DNA of 51,109 nt from Aequorivita sp. GTDB lineage: Bacteria > Bacteroidota > Bacteroidia > Flavobacteriales > Flavobacteriaceae. The position numbers and the translations under genes are program-made. Shown here piece after piece: positions 30,191 to 39,050 of this stretch; the first letter of the stretch is position 1; the number at the start of each line of letters is the position of its first letter. The stretch is from contig JAPKFY010000008.1 in assembly GCA_026646335.1 (NCBI GenBank), forward strand, positions 1 through 51,109, written 5' to 3'. The notes below the pieces were generated by a model. It was not told the DNA's origin. It saw nothing but the letters and a program-made list of their open reading frames with translations, and did no database searches.

Positions 30191-30853
30191 CTACGAGACA
30201 AAAGTTTTGTAAAGGATAATATAGGGTGCGATTTCAAGTGCGCAAAGATACAAAATAAAATAGAAGAAATTGCTGATTATTAATTTTCCGTTTTTCTTAT
30301 AACTGTACAGCAATGCAATAGAGTTTAGCGCAAGGGCAAAGCCACCAAAAATGAGAAGTGCGTTTGCGGTTGGCGGGTAAATGTAGAGAAAAAAAAGATT
30401 GGCAATGAAAAACAATATGCCCAGAAAATTGCGATAGCTCAACTTTTGATATAGATAATTGTTGATAAGCACATCCAGGGAAAATATATTTCCGACAATT
30501 TTTTCCAAAGAAAATCTTATAAGTACAAAAACACTGTAAGCAGTGCAAATTTGAAGGAATAGCCATTCGTTTTTTTGAACTTCGGAAGGATTGAAAACCT
30601 TAAATAACAAAAAAATAAAAATCGAAACACATATTATTTGTACAACGAAAAGCATCATATTGAAAGGATGGTTCAGTTGGTCATTTTTGCCGTGAACGAA
30701 AAAATACTGATTGGTTATGGGCAGCAACGAAAACTCGTGAAATCTTTTTGGGTAAAAATATTTGGAGAGGGCGAAAAGAACAAAGCAGGCCACCAACAAA
30801 TAAGTGGCCCAATCGGTTGATGTGATAAGTCTTTCGCTGAAATCCACCTTCAA
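30191..30853 (-). CDS. DUF4271 integral membrane protein
   Basis: 220 residues, about six membrane helices (for example WATYLLVACFVLFALSKYFY, NMMLFVVQIICVSIFIFLLF, FLGILFFIANLFFLYI). Matches DUF4271, a Bacteroidetes family that commonly precedes hemD. Function unknown; conservation next to hemD hints at a link to tetrapyrrole supply or the membrane. The start is TTG at 30853; the next Met is far inside the protein. Confidence 0.85.
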   Translation of the reverse strand: MKVDFSERLITSTDWATYLLVACFVLFALSKYFYPKRFHEFSLLPITNQYFFVHGKNDQLNHPFNMMLFVVQIICVSIFIFLLFKVFNPSEVQKNEWLFLQICTAYSVFVLIRFSLEKIVGNIFSLDVLINNYLYQKLSYRNFLGILFFIANLFFLYIYPPTANALLIFGGFALALNSIALLYSYKKNGKLIISNFFYFILYLCALEIAPYIILYKTFVS

Positions 30854-30939
30854 TATTTTTGGTAAAGGTACAGTAAAATAAATTTCCTTTTTGGGGCATC
30901 AATTAGATTTCACTTCACATTTATTTATTCAAAAAAGGG

Positions 30940-30947
30940 TACATTTG
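30940..30947 (+). promoter_or_regulatory. Candidate -7 element of the glycosyltransferase gene
   Basis: TACATTTG, 15 bases before the ATG at 30963, so the leader would be only about ten bases. Confidence 0.45.
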
Positions 30948-30962
30948 CGCTAAAATTGCAGT

Positions 30963-31712
30963 ATGTCCAAGGCGGTAGTGGTGGTGCCAACCTACAATGA
31001 AATTGAAAATATAGAGCGGCTGTTGCGCACTGTTTTTTCGTTGCAGCGCGAATTTCACATTTTGGTTGTGGATGACAATTCCCCAGACGGTACAGCGCAG
31101 GTTGTTGAAGCAAATCTCAAAATATATCCCGACAGATTATTTATTCTCAAACGCACTGAAAAGAAGGGGTTGGGCTCTGCCTATATAGCAGGTTTCAAAT
31201 GGGCTTTGGAAAATGGATACGATTATATATTTGAAATGGACGCCGATTTTTCACATAATCCCAATGACTTGATTCGGCTATTCAATGCTTGCCATAAAGA
31301 TGGCAATGATATGGCTATTGGCTCACGATATGTGAAAGGCGTAAATGTAGTAAACTGGCCAATGAGCCGAGTTTTAATGTCTTGGTTGGCATCAAAATAT
31401 GTGCGCCTTGTGATGCGGATGGATATTTATGACACTACGGCCGGATTTATATGTTACAAAAGAAAAGTGCTACAGAGAATAAACTTGGACAATATTCGTT
31501 TTGTGGGCTACGCCTTTCAGATTGAAATGAAATTCAAAACCTATATCAGCAAATTCAAGATAAAAGAAGTGCCTGTTATTTTCACGGATCGCACAAAAGG
31601 CGAGTCCAAAATGAGTTCTGGCATTATTTCTGAAGCTATTTTTGGGGTGATTGCAATGAAATTTAAAAGTGTGTTTAACAGAAAAAAATTTAATGAAGCA
31701 TCTTTTCATTAA
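30963..31712 (+). CDS. Polyprenol monophosphomannose synthase-like glycosyltransferase (GT2)
   Basis: 249 residues. GT-A family 2 fold with VVVPTYNEIENIERLL, VVDDNSPDGTAQVV and the DxD-like MDADFSHNPNDL, followed by GSRYVKGVNVVNWPMSR. The order matches the Dpm1/Ppm1 family, which moves mannose from GDP-mannose to a polyprenyl phosphate. There is no C-terminal membrane domain, so it is the soluble type. Likely feeds surface glycan or protein O-glycosylation. Begins the run of genes to pyrC. Confidence 0.92.
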   Translation: MSKAVVVVPTYNEIENIERLLRTVFSLQREFHILVVDDNSPDGTAQVVEANLKIYPDRLFILKRTEKKGLGSAYIAGFKWALENGYDYIFEMDADFSHNPNDLIRLFNACHKDGNDMAIGSRYVKGVNVVNWPMSRVLMSWLASKYVRLVMRMDIYDTTAGFICYKRKVLQRINLDNIRFVGYAFQIEMKFKTYISKFKIKEVPVIFTDRTKGESKMSSGIISEAIFGVIAMKFKSVFNRKKFNEASFH

Positions 31713-31779
31713 ATCTTAATATAGTGGAATATTGAAAGAAGATGTTCCATTTGTCCTAAAAAAAGAATATTATCCATAA

Positions 31780-33120
31780 ATGAAATCAATTTTAATTAAG
31801 AATGCAAATATTGTAAATGAAGGCGAAATCGTAAAAGGCGATGTACTTGTTCAGGATGGACGTATAGCGGAAATTTCTGAAACTATAAGCGCAAAATCTT
31901 CCGATACAAAAGTAATTGACGCTGATGGAAGCTATTTGCTGCCAGGGATGATTGACGACCAAGTGCATTTTCGTGAACCGGGACTGACGCACAAAGCCAA
32001 CATTGAAACCGAATCAAAAGCTGCGGTGGCGGGAGGAATCACTTCTTTCATTGAAATGCCTAACACGGTTCCGCAGGCTACAACTATTGAATTGCTTGAA
32101 GAGAAATTCGATATCGCTTCAAAAACTTCTTGGGCCAATTATTCCTTTATGTTCGGTGGAACCAATGATAATTTGGACGAAATTTTGAAAGTTGATCCGC
32201 AGAAAGTAGCTGGGTTGAAACTCTTTTTGGGCTCCTCCACGGGCAATATGTTGGTAGATGATCCAAAAATTTTAGAAGAAATCTTCAGCAAAACCAATCT
32301 GCTCATTTCCGCCCATTGCGAAGATGAAACAACCATAAAACAAAATCTTGAAAAGTATAAAGCGGAATATGGCGAAGATATTCCAATGGAACTTCACCCA
32401 AAAATCCGCAGCGTGGAAGCCTGTTATATTTCCTCTTCAAAAGCTATAAAACTCGCTGAAAAAACTGGGGCGCGCCTTCATGTTTTTCATCTTTCCACAG
32501 AAAAGGAAACGCATCTTTTCAGCAATAAAAAACCGCTTTCCGAAAAGAAAATCACAGCTGAGGTTTGCATTCACCATTTGTGGTTTACGGATGAAGACTA
32601 CAAAACCAAAGGCACCAAAATAAAATGGAACCCGGCCGTGAAAACTGAAAAGGACAGGGATGGATTGCTAAAAGCACTGCTGGACGATAGAATTGACGTG
32701 ATTGCCACAGACCATGCGCCACACACTTTAGAAGAAAAAAACAATAAATATCTAAATGCTCCATCGGGCGGACCCTTAGTGCAGCACGCTTTGGTGGCAC
32801 TTTTGGAAATGTATCACAAAGGAAAAATTTCTTTGGAAAAAATTGTGGAAAAAACGGCACATAACCCTGCGATTCTGTTTCAAATAAAAGAACGCGGTTT
32901 TATCCGAGAAGGCTTTAAAGCAGACTTGGTTTTGGTCGATCTCAATTCACCTTGGACCGTTAAAAAGGAAAACCTGCTCTATAAATGCGGGTGGTCGCCT
33001 TTTGAAGGTGCAATTTTTAAATCACGGGTTACGCATACTTTTGTGAACGGTATTGTGGTTTATGAAAATTCAAAATTCCCCAACAAGAGCAATCCGGAAA
33101 GACTTACCTTTAACAGATAA
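31780..33120 (+). CDS. pyrC: Dihydroorotase
   Basis: 446 residues. It closes carbamoyl-aspartate to dihydroorotate in pyrimidine synthesis. Amidohydrolase landmarks: GMIDDQVHFREPGLTHKA near 56-73, the Lys that would be carboxylated in GLKLFLGSSTGNML, metal-ligand His in ISAHCEDE and HVFHLST, and the catalytic Asp in VIATDHAPHTLEEKN. The usual HxH of the first motif is Q61-V-H63 here, which I recall as shared by other Bacteroidetes dihydroorotases. Its stop overlaps the next start (TAATG). Confidence 0.92.
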   Translation: MKSILIKNANIVNEGEIVKGDVLVQDGRIAEISETISAKSSDTKVIDADGSYLLPGMIDDQVHFREPGLTHKANIETESKAAVAGGITSFIEMPNTVPQATTIELLEEKFDIASKTSWANYSFMFGGTNDNLDEILKVDPQKVAGLKLFLGSSTGNMLVDDPKILEEIFSKTNLLISAHCEDETTIKQNLEKYKAEYGEDIPMELHPKIRSVEACYISSSKAIKLAEKTGARLHVFHLSTEKETHLFSNKKPLSEKKITAEVCIHHLWFTDEDYKTKGTKIKWNPAVKTEKDRDGLLKALLDDRIDVIATDHAPHTLEEKNNKYLNAPSGGPLVQHALVALLEMYHKGKISLEKIVEKTAHNPAILFQIKERGFIREGFKADLVLVDLNSPWTVKKENLLYKCGWSPFEGAIFKSRVTHTFVNGIVVYENSKFPNKSNPERLTFNR

Positions 33121-33551
33121 TGAAGCAATCGATAGTTTTTATAATATTCGCTTTAAGTCTCTTTGGCTGTCAGGAGGTAAACCAACCTGAAAAGCCCAAA
33201 AACCTTATAGCCAAAGATAAAATGATCGATATACTTACGGAAACCTATTTGGATAATGCCGCAAGAAGTGTGGACAATAGGTCAATTATTTCAAAAGGCA
33301 TCAAAATGGATTCCATGGTCTATAAAAATTTTGGGATAGATAGTTTGCAGTTCGCAAAAAGCAATGCGTTTTATGCTGCTGATGTGAACACCTATATGGA
33401 AATTGTTCGAGAGGTTGAAACTAGACTTACCGCAATGCAGCAAAAAATGGACAGTATTTGGGAAAAGGAGTGGGTCCGAAAAGATAGTATCAAGCGCTCA
33501 TTGAAGGAGAATAAAACGGAAACAGAGCCTGTAAAAGACAGTTTAATTTGA
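33120..33551 (+). CDS. DUF4296 lipoprotein
   Basis: 143 residues. Lipoprotein signal MKQSIVFIIFALSLFGCQ with lipobox LFGC. The middle (KDKMIDILTETYLDNAAR, KMDSMVYKNFGIDSLQFAKSNAFYAAD) matches DUF4296, a Bacteroidetes family of unknown function. The C-terminus is charged and helical. Coupled to pyrC by a one-base overlap and overlapping the convergent SDR gene by nine bases. Confidence 0.88.
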   Translation: MKQSIVFIIFALSLFGCQEVNQPEKPKNLIAKDKMIDILTETYLDNAARSVDNRSIISKGIKMDSMVYKNFGIDSLQFAKSNAFYAADVNTYMEIVREVETRLTAMQQKMDSIWEKEWVRKDSIKRSLKENKTETEPVKDSLI

Positions 33552-34553
33552 TGCTTTCCCACTTTCTTTTGCAATTCTTTCCAGTGTTTCCTGGGTGGAT
33601 GTAAATTGAAAACCAAGTTCGTTTTTTATTTTAGAAGCATCGTAGAGCGATGATGAAAACATGGACCTAACGTTAGTTTTTATAATCCTTCTTTTGGTTC
33701 TGAAAAATTTATTCGACAGCCAATCCAATTTGCTCAGAAAAAGCATAACTCTTTTTGACAGTTTTTTTGTCGGCGGTTTTTTTCCAAATAAAGGGGCTAG
33801 TTTGGAGAGCAGTTTCTTATAAGTAATATTTTCGCTAACCAAAATAAATTGCTCGTTTTTTGTTTCAGAATCCATCAGATTAATCATCACTTTTGCCACA
33901 TCTTGGACATCAACGATGCCCATTGCTCCTGAAGGATAAAATGGAATGCCTTTGGCTGCCAAAGAAATGATGACACTGCTTCCACCACCGTCAGGCGATG
34001 TTCCCAAAATGATACCAGGATTAACGATTACTGCGTCTAAACCTTCCTGTGTGCCACGCCAGACTTCCATCTCGGCGCCGTATTTTGTGATGGTATAGAC
34101 GCTGTTTTTTTTACCGGGATTCCAAGGGGTTTCTTCGGTAATCAATTGATTGTGTAAATTACTTCCCAAAGTGGTGACCGAACTTACATAACAGAGTTTT
34201 TCAATTTTATTCGCCAAGCAGAGGTTCACAATATTTGCCGTACCTTCAATATTTGTTTTTTTGAGTACGTTATATTTTGAAGGGTTGAAAGTTATGAAAG
34301 CTGCACAATGGTAAACTCTTGTAATATTCTCAAAGGCAGCCGTAAGTGCAGGGATTTCTGTAATGTTGGCTTCAGTCCATTCAATTCTATTGAAAAGTGA
34401 ATCCACTTCGGAAGTATAAAGCGCAAAAACCTTCTTTACAGAACCGATGTCAGCATTCTTCCTATGAATTGCGCGCACCCGCTCGTTTTTCTTCAAAAGA
34501 AAACACAACAGATGCGAACCCACCAAACCTGTACCGCCAGTTACTAAAATCAT
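33543..34553 (-). CDS. NAD-dependent epimerase/dehydratase (extended SDR)
   Basis: 336 residues. Rossmann motif ILVTGGTGLVGSHLL at the start, active-site YxxxK in SVYTITKYGAEMEVW, and VYHCAAFITF. The fold is that of extended SDRs such as dihydroflavonol reductase-like enzymes and NDP-sugar epimerases; the substrate cannot be read. Its last nine bases overlap the DUF4296 gene on the other strand. A near-consensus TATTTTCG lies a few bases before the ATG. Confidence 0.88.
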   Translation of the reverse strand: MILVTGGTGLVGSHLLCFLLKKNERVRAIHRKNADIGSVKKVFALYTSEVDSLFNRIEWTEANITEIPALTAAFENITRVYHCAAFITFNPSKYNVLKKTNIEGTANIVNLCLANKIEKLCYVSSVTTLGSNLHNQLITEETPWNPGKKNSVYTITKYGAEMEVWRGTQEGLDAVIVNPGIILGTSPDGGGSSVIISLAAKGIPFYPSGAMGIVDVQDVAKVMINLMDSETKNEQFILVSENITYKKLLSKLAPLFGKKPPTKKLSKRVMLFLSKLDWLSNKFFRTKRRIIKTNVRSMFSSSLYDASKIKNELGFQFTSTQETLERIAKESGKASN

Positions 34554-34571
34554 AAGGCGAAAATACTCTTT

Positions 34572-34614
34572 TTGAAATCGAAATCGAAATCGAAATCCAA
34601 ATCGAAATTGACAT
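34572..34614 (+). repeat. GAAATC hexamer tandem repeat
   Basis: Six or so copies of GAAATC with two substitutions (one CAAATC variant), just upstream of the SDR gene and between divergent genes. A degenerate relative lies at 6635-6664. The ORF across it (MKSKSKSK) is an artefact of the repeat. Confidence 0.85.
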
Positions 34615-34704
34615 TCGTGAATATTGATTACTGGGCCCTTCCAAATTACTTAAGACAAACTTCGGCTAAGTATAAATATTGTCCCGAATTCTCGAGATTG
34701 AACC

Positions 34705-34734
34705 TTGAATCTTTAAGAGAGAACCCTATCTTTG
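34705..34734 (+). promoter_or_regulatory. Promoter of tyrS with both Bacteroidetes elements
   Basis: TTG at 34705-34707, a spacer of exactly 19 bases, then TATCTTTG at 34727-34734, the best match in the window to TTG-N19-TAnnTTTG. Start near 34740, leader about 45 bases. Confidence 0.7.
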
Positions 34735-34783
34735 CATCCTCATACTCCAAAAACTTGACGACGGAGTAAAAATTTTACAAAAA

Positions 34784-36082
34784 ATGGAGCTGAAAAATTT
34801 CGTTGAAGAGCTACAATGGCGCGGCATGATACATGATGTAATGCCCGAAACCGAAACACACCTTATGGAAACCATGCGCGCTGCCTATGTGGGTTTTGAC
34901 CCCACGGCAGATTCATTGCACATTGGTAATTTGGTGCCTATAATGCTTTTGTCATTCTATCAACGCTGTGGTCATAAACCGGTTGCATTGGTTGGTGGTG
35001 CCACGGGAATGATTGGTGATCCTTCTGGGAAAAGTGCCGAACGGAATCTGCTAGATGAAGCTGCTTTGCGCCACAATCAGGAATGTGTGAAAAACCAGCT
35101 TTCACAGTTTTTGGATTTTTCTTCGGGAGCTAAAAACCAAGCCGTGCTTGTTAATAATTACGACTGGATGAAGGAGTTTTCGTTTCTCGATTTCATCAGA
35201 AATGTGGGCAAGCACATTACCGTAAACTATATGATGGCGAAAGATTCCGTCAAGACCAGATTGAGCGGTGAAAGCGCAGACGGACTTTCGTTTACTGAAT
35301 TCACCTATCAATTGATCCAAGGCTACGATTTTCTTCACTTATACAGAAATTTGAATTGCACACTGCAAATGGGCGGCAGTGACCAATGGGGAAATATCAC
35401 CACGGGCACTGAACTTATACGCAGAATTGCTGGCGGAAAAGGCTATGCACTAACTTGTCCGTTGATCACAAAAAGTGACGGCAGCAAGTTTGGAAAAAGT
35501 GAAGGCGGAAATGTTTGGTTGGATGCCAATAGAACTTCACCGTACAAATTTTACCAATATTGGCTAAACACTAGCGATGACGATGCCGAAAAGTATATCA
35601 AGATTTTTACTTTTCTCGATAAGGAAACTATAGAAAGTTTAGTTGCCGAACACAAAGAAGCACCGCATTTGCGATTGCTTCAAAAGCGCTTGGCACAAGA
35701 AGTTACCACGACTGTTCACAGTGCTGAAGAATTTGAAAATGCCGTGAAAGCTTCCGAAATATTGTTTGGAAATTCCACCTCTGAAGATTTGAAAACGCTT
35801 GATGAAAAAACCTTTCTAGATGTTTTTGAAGGCGTGCCGCAAGCAGAAATTTCAAGAGAAGAATTTAAAAACGGACTTGATATTATTGGTGCATTGGCTG
35901 AAAAAACTGGATTTTTGAAATCCAATGGGGAAGCCCGACGTGCTTTGAAGGAAAATTCAATTTCAGTGAACAAAGAAAAAGTTTCCGATGATTTTACCGT
36001 TTCCGAAAACGATTTGATCAATGGGCAATTCGTTTTACTACAACGCGGAAAGAAGAATTATTTTATTATTAAAGTAGTTTAG
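34784..36082 (+). CDS. tyrS: Tyrosyl-tRNA synthetase
   Basis: 432 residues. It charges tRNA-Tyr. Class I motifs: HIGN at 46-49 within [28 protein letters not shown], and the KMSKS equivalent KFGKSEGGN. The C-terminal S4-like RNA-binding domain ([21 protein letters not shown]) is present, so it is the standard bacterial TyrRS. Own promoter and terminator. Confidence 0.97.
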   Translation: MELKNFVEELQWRGMIHDVMPETETHLMETMRAAYVGFDPTADSLHIGNLVPIMLLSFYQRCGHKPVALVGGATGMIGDPSGKSAERNLLDEAALRHNQECVKNQLSQFLDFSSGAKNQAVLVNNYDWMKEFSFLDFIRNVGKHITVNYMMAKDSVKTRLSGESADGLSFTEFTYQLIQGYDFLHLYRNLNCTLQMGGSDQWGNITTGTELIRRIAGGKGYALTCPLITKSDGSKFGKSEGGNVWLDANRTSPYKFYQYWLNTSDDDAEKYIKIFTFLDKETIESLVAEHKEAPHLRLLQKRLAQEVTTTVHSAEEFENAVKASEILFGNSTSEDLKTLDEKTFLDVFEGVPQAEISREEFKNGLDIIGALAEKTGFLKSNGEARRALKENSISVNKEKVSDDFTVSENDLINGQFVLLQRGKKNYFIIKVV

Positions 36083-36104
36083 TAAATGATGGTTTAAGCA
36101 AATA

Positions 36105-36138
36105 AAAAATCCCCGGCAAAGTCTGCGCGGGGATTTTT
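36105..36138 (+). terminator. Terminator of tyrS
   Basis: AAAAATCCCC pairs with GGGGATTTTT around an interrupted CCGGCAAAGTCTGCGC loop; T-run follows. Confidence 0.88.
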
Positions 36139-36250
36139 CGATTAACTAACCAACCAAATTATGAAAAATAATCACTTTTTCATGTTTTCTTGGTCGAAGG
36201 ATTTATAATAAACTTACATTTTATTTCAACGGAGAGTGTTAAAAATTTCC

Positions 36251-37225
36251 CTATAAAACCATCAAATTGCAGCCGCGTATATCGCTGTTGTCAAACCGTC
36301 CCAAAACTTCAAAAGTGCCATCAGCAAAAGTTTTTCCCAAGTCTTGGGTTGCAATGAAGGAACAGGAATATAGGTTTGCCAAATCAATCACGTTAATTCC
36401 TCCTGTTTTACCAACTTTATAAGATAGCGCATCTTCGGGATCGCGTGTTAAGACTTTCATCCAGGGTGGGCAGGAAAAAAGGCCATTGCCAACCGAATAT
36501 GCCTGGGAGAGCAGCTCCGTCATTCCATATTCGCTATGGATTTTTTTAACACCAAAACCGTTTTTTAAAATTTGGTGCAGTTCCTCTTTTATCATTTCCT
36601 TTCTTCGGCCTTTCATTCCGCCAGTTTCCATCACTATTGTGTTTTTAAGTTGAAAACCGTTTTTTTCAATAAAATCGAGTAGAGCATAAGAAACACCAAT
36701 AAGTATCGTACTTTGATTGTTTCTATCCAATAAATCCAACTTTTCTATCAGCGCATCCATTTCATATAAATAAAAACCACTGTTTGGATTGTCGCTTTTT
36801 TCAATTAAACTTTCAACCATATAAATCAATGAAGAGCCTTCGCGCTCCAAATAGGAGGGCAGCAGTGCCAAAATAGCAAAGTCTGAAGGTTTGCCATACT
36901 GTCTTTCAAAGGCTTTGAGAAAACTTTTTTCGTATAACTTTAAATCGGCGACATAATGTTTACTGGTTATGCTGCCCGTGGTGCCGCTGCTTGTGAAGAT
37001 TATTTCTTCGGATAGATTTTCAGCGATTATTTTATGGCTTTTGAAAAACTGAATTGGCAGAAAAGGAATGTTGTCAATTGTTTTTACTTCGATAGAATTT
37101 ATGTTTAACAGATTGCAGAAAGTGCGATAAACAGGAACGTTTTCATACTGAAAGCGGAATACTTCCAGCGCAAGACGTTCAAAATCTTCGAGGGTACTGA
37201 TATTAAAAATTTCCTTTTCCAGCAT
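36251..37225 (-). CDS. LuxE-like acyl-protein synthetase family protein
   Basis: 324 residues from the ATG at 37225; the frame could start at a TTG at 37237. Adenylate-forming signature FTSSGTTGSITSKHY and HSEYGMTELLSQAYS with PPWMKVLTRDPED match the LuxE (acyl-protein synthetase) domain, which activates fatty acids and holds them as a thioester. No luxC, luxD or luciferase is near, so it does not serve bioluminescence. A role in lipid or surface-polymer acylation is only a guess. A TATTTTTG element lies at 37251-37258 on this strand. Confidence 0.85.
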   Translation of the reverse strand: MLEKEIFNISTLEDFERLALEVFRFQYENVPVYRTFCNLLNINSIEVKTIDNIPFLPIQFFKSHKIIAENLSEEIIFTSSGTTGSITSKHYVADLKLYEKSFLKAFERQYGKPSDFAILALLPSYLEREGSSLIYMVESLIEKSDNPNSGFYLYEMDALIEKLDLLDRNNQSTILIGVSYALLDFIEKNGFQLKNTIVMETGGMKGRRKEMIKEELHQILKNGFGVKKIHSEYGMTELLSQAYSVGNGLFSCPPWMKVLTRDPEDALSYKVGKTGGINVIDLANLYSCSFIATQDLGKTFADGTFEVLGRFDNSDIRGCNLMVL

Positions 37226-37261
37226 ATTTTTCAACAACGAAATATCATTTCAAAAATAGGT

Positions 37262-37294
37262 AAATAAAAAAGCTCCTGCCGAAACAGGAGCTTT
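37262..37294 (-). terminator. Terminator of the T9SS lamin-tail protein gene
   Basis: AAAGCTCCTG and CAGGAGCTTT form a ten-base stem with six-base loop; the minus-strand flank reads TTTTTATTTA. Confidence 0.88.
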
Positions 37295-37316
37295 AAAAAA
37301 AATATTTTATAACGGA

Positions 37317-38144
37317 TTACTTAACAACCAATTTTTTGGTAGTCGAAGATTTTCCTTGCTCGATTTTCAATATGTAAATACCACTGTTTAAAGTTGAAAT
37401 GTCTAATCTTTCGCCATTTAATGTGGTTTTTATAACTTGTTTTCCCAATACATCAAATACTGAAATACTCTTCGTTCCACTTATTTTTGAGTATATATAT
37501 AAATAACCATTTGTAGCAGGGTTAGGAAATATCTTGAACCTATCTATTTGTGATTGGTTAATGCCCAATACGCACGCATTTTCAGCGCGCAATGTTGGTA
37601 GGGTCACACAAAAACTTCCGGCGCCATCACTTTGAATTGATTCCGTTTCCTTGTTTCCATTAAGATCTTCATCATATTGGACGGTTTGGTTTAGTCCTGC
37701 CAATAGCTCAGGATCATCGTCATCGTCGGTTCCGTAAACAATTGCATCAATCAAGTTTACGCTTGTAACGGGCGTTCCATTTGGGAAATTACTGGCACTG
37801 TCTTGATAAATAGCAATAGCATCAGGCCCATTTTGTATGGTGTTGCTGGTTCCAATAGAAATGTCAACTCCGGGTGTTGCACTACTGCCAATGATGAAAA
37901 ATCCCTCTGAATCTGTAACATACCCTGTTAAATCTACAGTTTTGTAGCTTTCGTCGTCTGAACCATTATAAAATACCACAATGTAACCTTCTAATGAGAA
38001 GTTTGGGGAATCGGACAGAATTTCAACAAATTCTGTAACATCGGTTCCAGTTTGATCTACATCCACTTCATTTATGCCTATTTGCGAAAAAGAAACGGTA
38101 CAGAACAATAAGCTTGCAATAAGAGTAATTGTTTTCATAACCAT
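37317..38144 (-). CDS. Secreted lamin-tail-domain protein with T9SS sorting domain
   Basis: 275 residues (or 273 from the second ATG at 38138, which gives the more typical signal peptide MKTITLIASLLFCTVSFSQ). The N-terminal half (IGINEVDVDQTGTDVTEFVEIL, GYIVVFYNGSDDESYKTVDL, PDAIAIYQ) is a lamin-tail (LTD)-like beta-sandwich, typical of extracellular proteins and nucleases. The end (IFPNPATNGYLYIYSKI, IYILKIEQGKSSTTKKLVVK) is the T9SS type A sorting domain, so it is exported to the cell surface. No catalytic domain is seen. Confidence 0.88.
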   Translation of the reverse strand: MVMKTITLIASLLFCTVSFSQIGINEVDVDQTGTDVTEFVEILSDSPNFSLEGYIVVFYNGSDDESYKTVDLTGYVTDSEGFFIIGSSATPGVDISIGTSNTIQNGPDAIAIYQDSASNFPNGTPVTSVNLIDAIVYGTDDDDDPELLAGLNQTVQYDEDLNGNKETESIQSDGAGSFCVTLPTLRAENACVLGINQSQIDRFKIFPNPATNGYLYIYSKISGTKSISVFDVLGKQVIKTTLNGERLDISTLNSGIYILKIEQGKSSTTKKLVVK

Positions 38145-38330
38145 CTGTTTTTAAGTTATTTAACTAAAGCTATAAAAAAATATTCAATTTAAAAAGACTA
38201 AATACTAATTTATTTTTAAATGTGTTTTACGTCTAAAATTGATGCCAATGGTCGTGACTTTCAATGTTATTAAACGGTTATTATAACATTAACAATAAGC
38301 GTGCTGAATTTTACTGAGGTTAATTAATAG
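38145..38330. other. AT-rich intergenic region between divergent genes
   Basis: About 190 bases holding only promoter-like AT-rich sequence; TAAACGGTTATTATAACATT near 38270 is a weak dyad. Nothing else recognised. Confidence 0.3.
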
Positions 38331-38338
38331 TATCTTTG
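38331..38338 (+). promoter_or_regulatory. Candidate -7 element of the two-component pair
   Basis: TATCTTTG, exact TAnnTTTG, 27 bases before the response regulator ATG. Confidence 0.5.
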
Positions 38339-38365
38339 AAGCATTAGAAAAGATTCATTTTTAAT

Positions 38366-39046
38366 ATGAAAAAAGATGACATTATAATTCTACTGGTAGA
38401 TGATGAACCGGATATTCTAGAAATAGTCCGATACAACCTTACCTCTGAAGGCTACTGTGTTGAAATTGCAGAAAACGGTGTTGAGGCCATAGCACAAGCC
38501 AAAAAGATAAGGCCACATCTCATTATTATGGATGTAATGATGCCAAAAATGGACGGTATTGAAGCTTGCCAAAAAATCAGGAATATCCCGGAACTTTCCG
38601 AAACCGTAATTACTTTTTTAACTGCACGCGGGGAGGATTATTCACAAATGGCCGGTTTTGAAGCTGGTGCCGATGATTATATAACAAAACCAATCAAGCC
38701 CAAAATCCTTGTAAGCAAAGTAAAAGCATTGTTGCGCAGGTTTAAAGAAGAAGTTGAAGAAGAAAAAATCAAGCTTGGAAATTTAACCATCAACCTTGAA
38801 GAATACAAAATTCTACTTGGCAAAGAAGAAATTACCCTTCCGCGAAAGGAATTTGAGCTTTTGGCTTTGCTTGCGTCAAAACCTGGAAAAGTCTTTAAAC
38901 GCGAAGAAATTTTGGACAGGATATGGGGCAATGACGTGATTGTAGGTGGCCGTACAATAGATGTCCACATCAGAAAACTCCGTGAAAAAATTGGTGACAA
39001 TAAATTTAAGACAGTAAAGGGCGTTGGCTATAAATTTGTGGTTTAA
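38366..39046 (+). CDS. OmpR/PhoB-type response regulator
   Basis: 226 residues. Receiver domain 1-120 (LLVDDEPDILEIVRYNL, phospho-Asp in IIMDVMMPKMDG, KP in YITKPIKPK) and winged-helix DNA-binding domain 130-226 (GRTIDVHIRKLREKIGDNKFKTVKGVGYKFV). Close to PhoB in wording, but no phosphate-uptake genes are nearby, so the signal is not certain. It ends four bases before the kinase ATG, forming an operon. Confidence 0.93.
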   Translation: MKKDDIIILLVDDEPDILEIVRYNLTSEGYCVEIAENGVEAIAQAKKIRPHLIIMDVMMPKMDGIEACQKIRNIPELSETVITFLTARGEDYSQMAGFEAGADDYITKPIKPKILVSKVKALLRRFKEEVEEEKIKLGNLTINLEEYKILLGKEEITLPRKEFELLALLASKPGKVFKREEILDRIWGNDVIVGGRTIDVHIRKLREKIGDNKFKTVKGVGYKFVV

Positions 39047-39050
39047 AAAA

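Noticed and set aside
34572-34769. ORF MKSKSKSKSK as a small basic protein
   Set aside because: The start is made by the GAAATC hexamer array, the rest shows no coding character, and it covers the tyrS promoter.
36251-37225. Bioluminescence locus from the LuxE-like gene
   Set aside because: No luxA, B, C, D or G genes are present in the neighbourhood.
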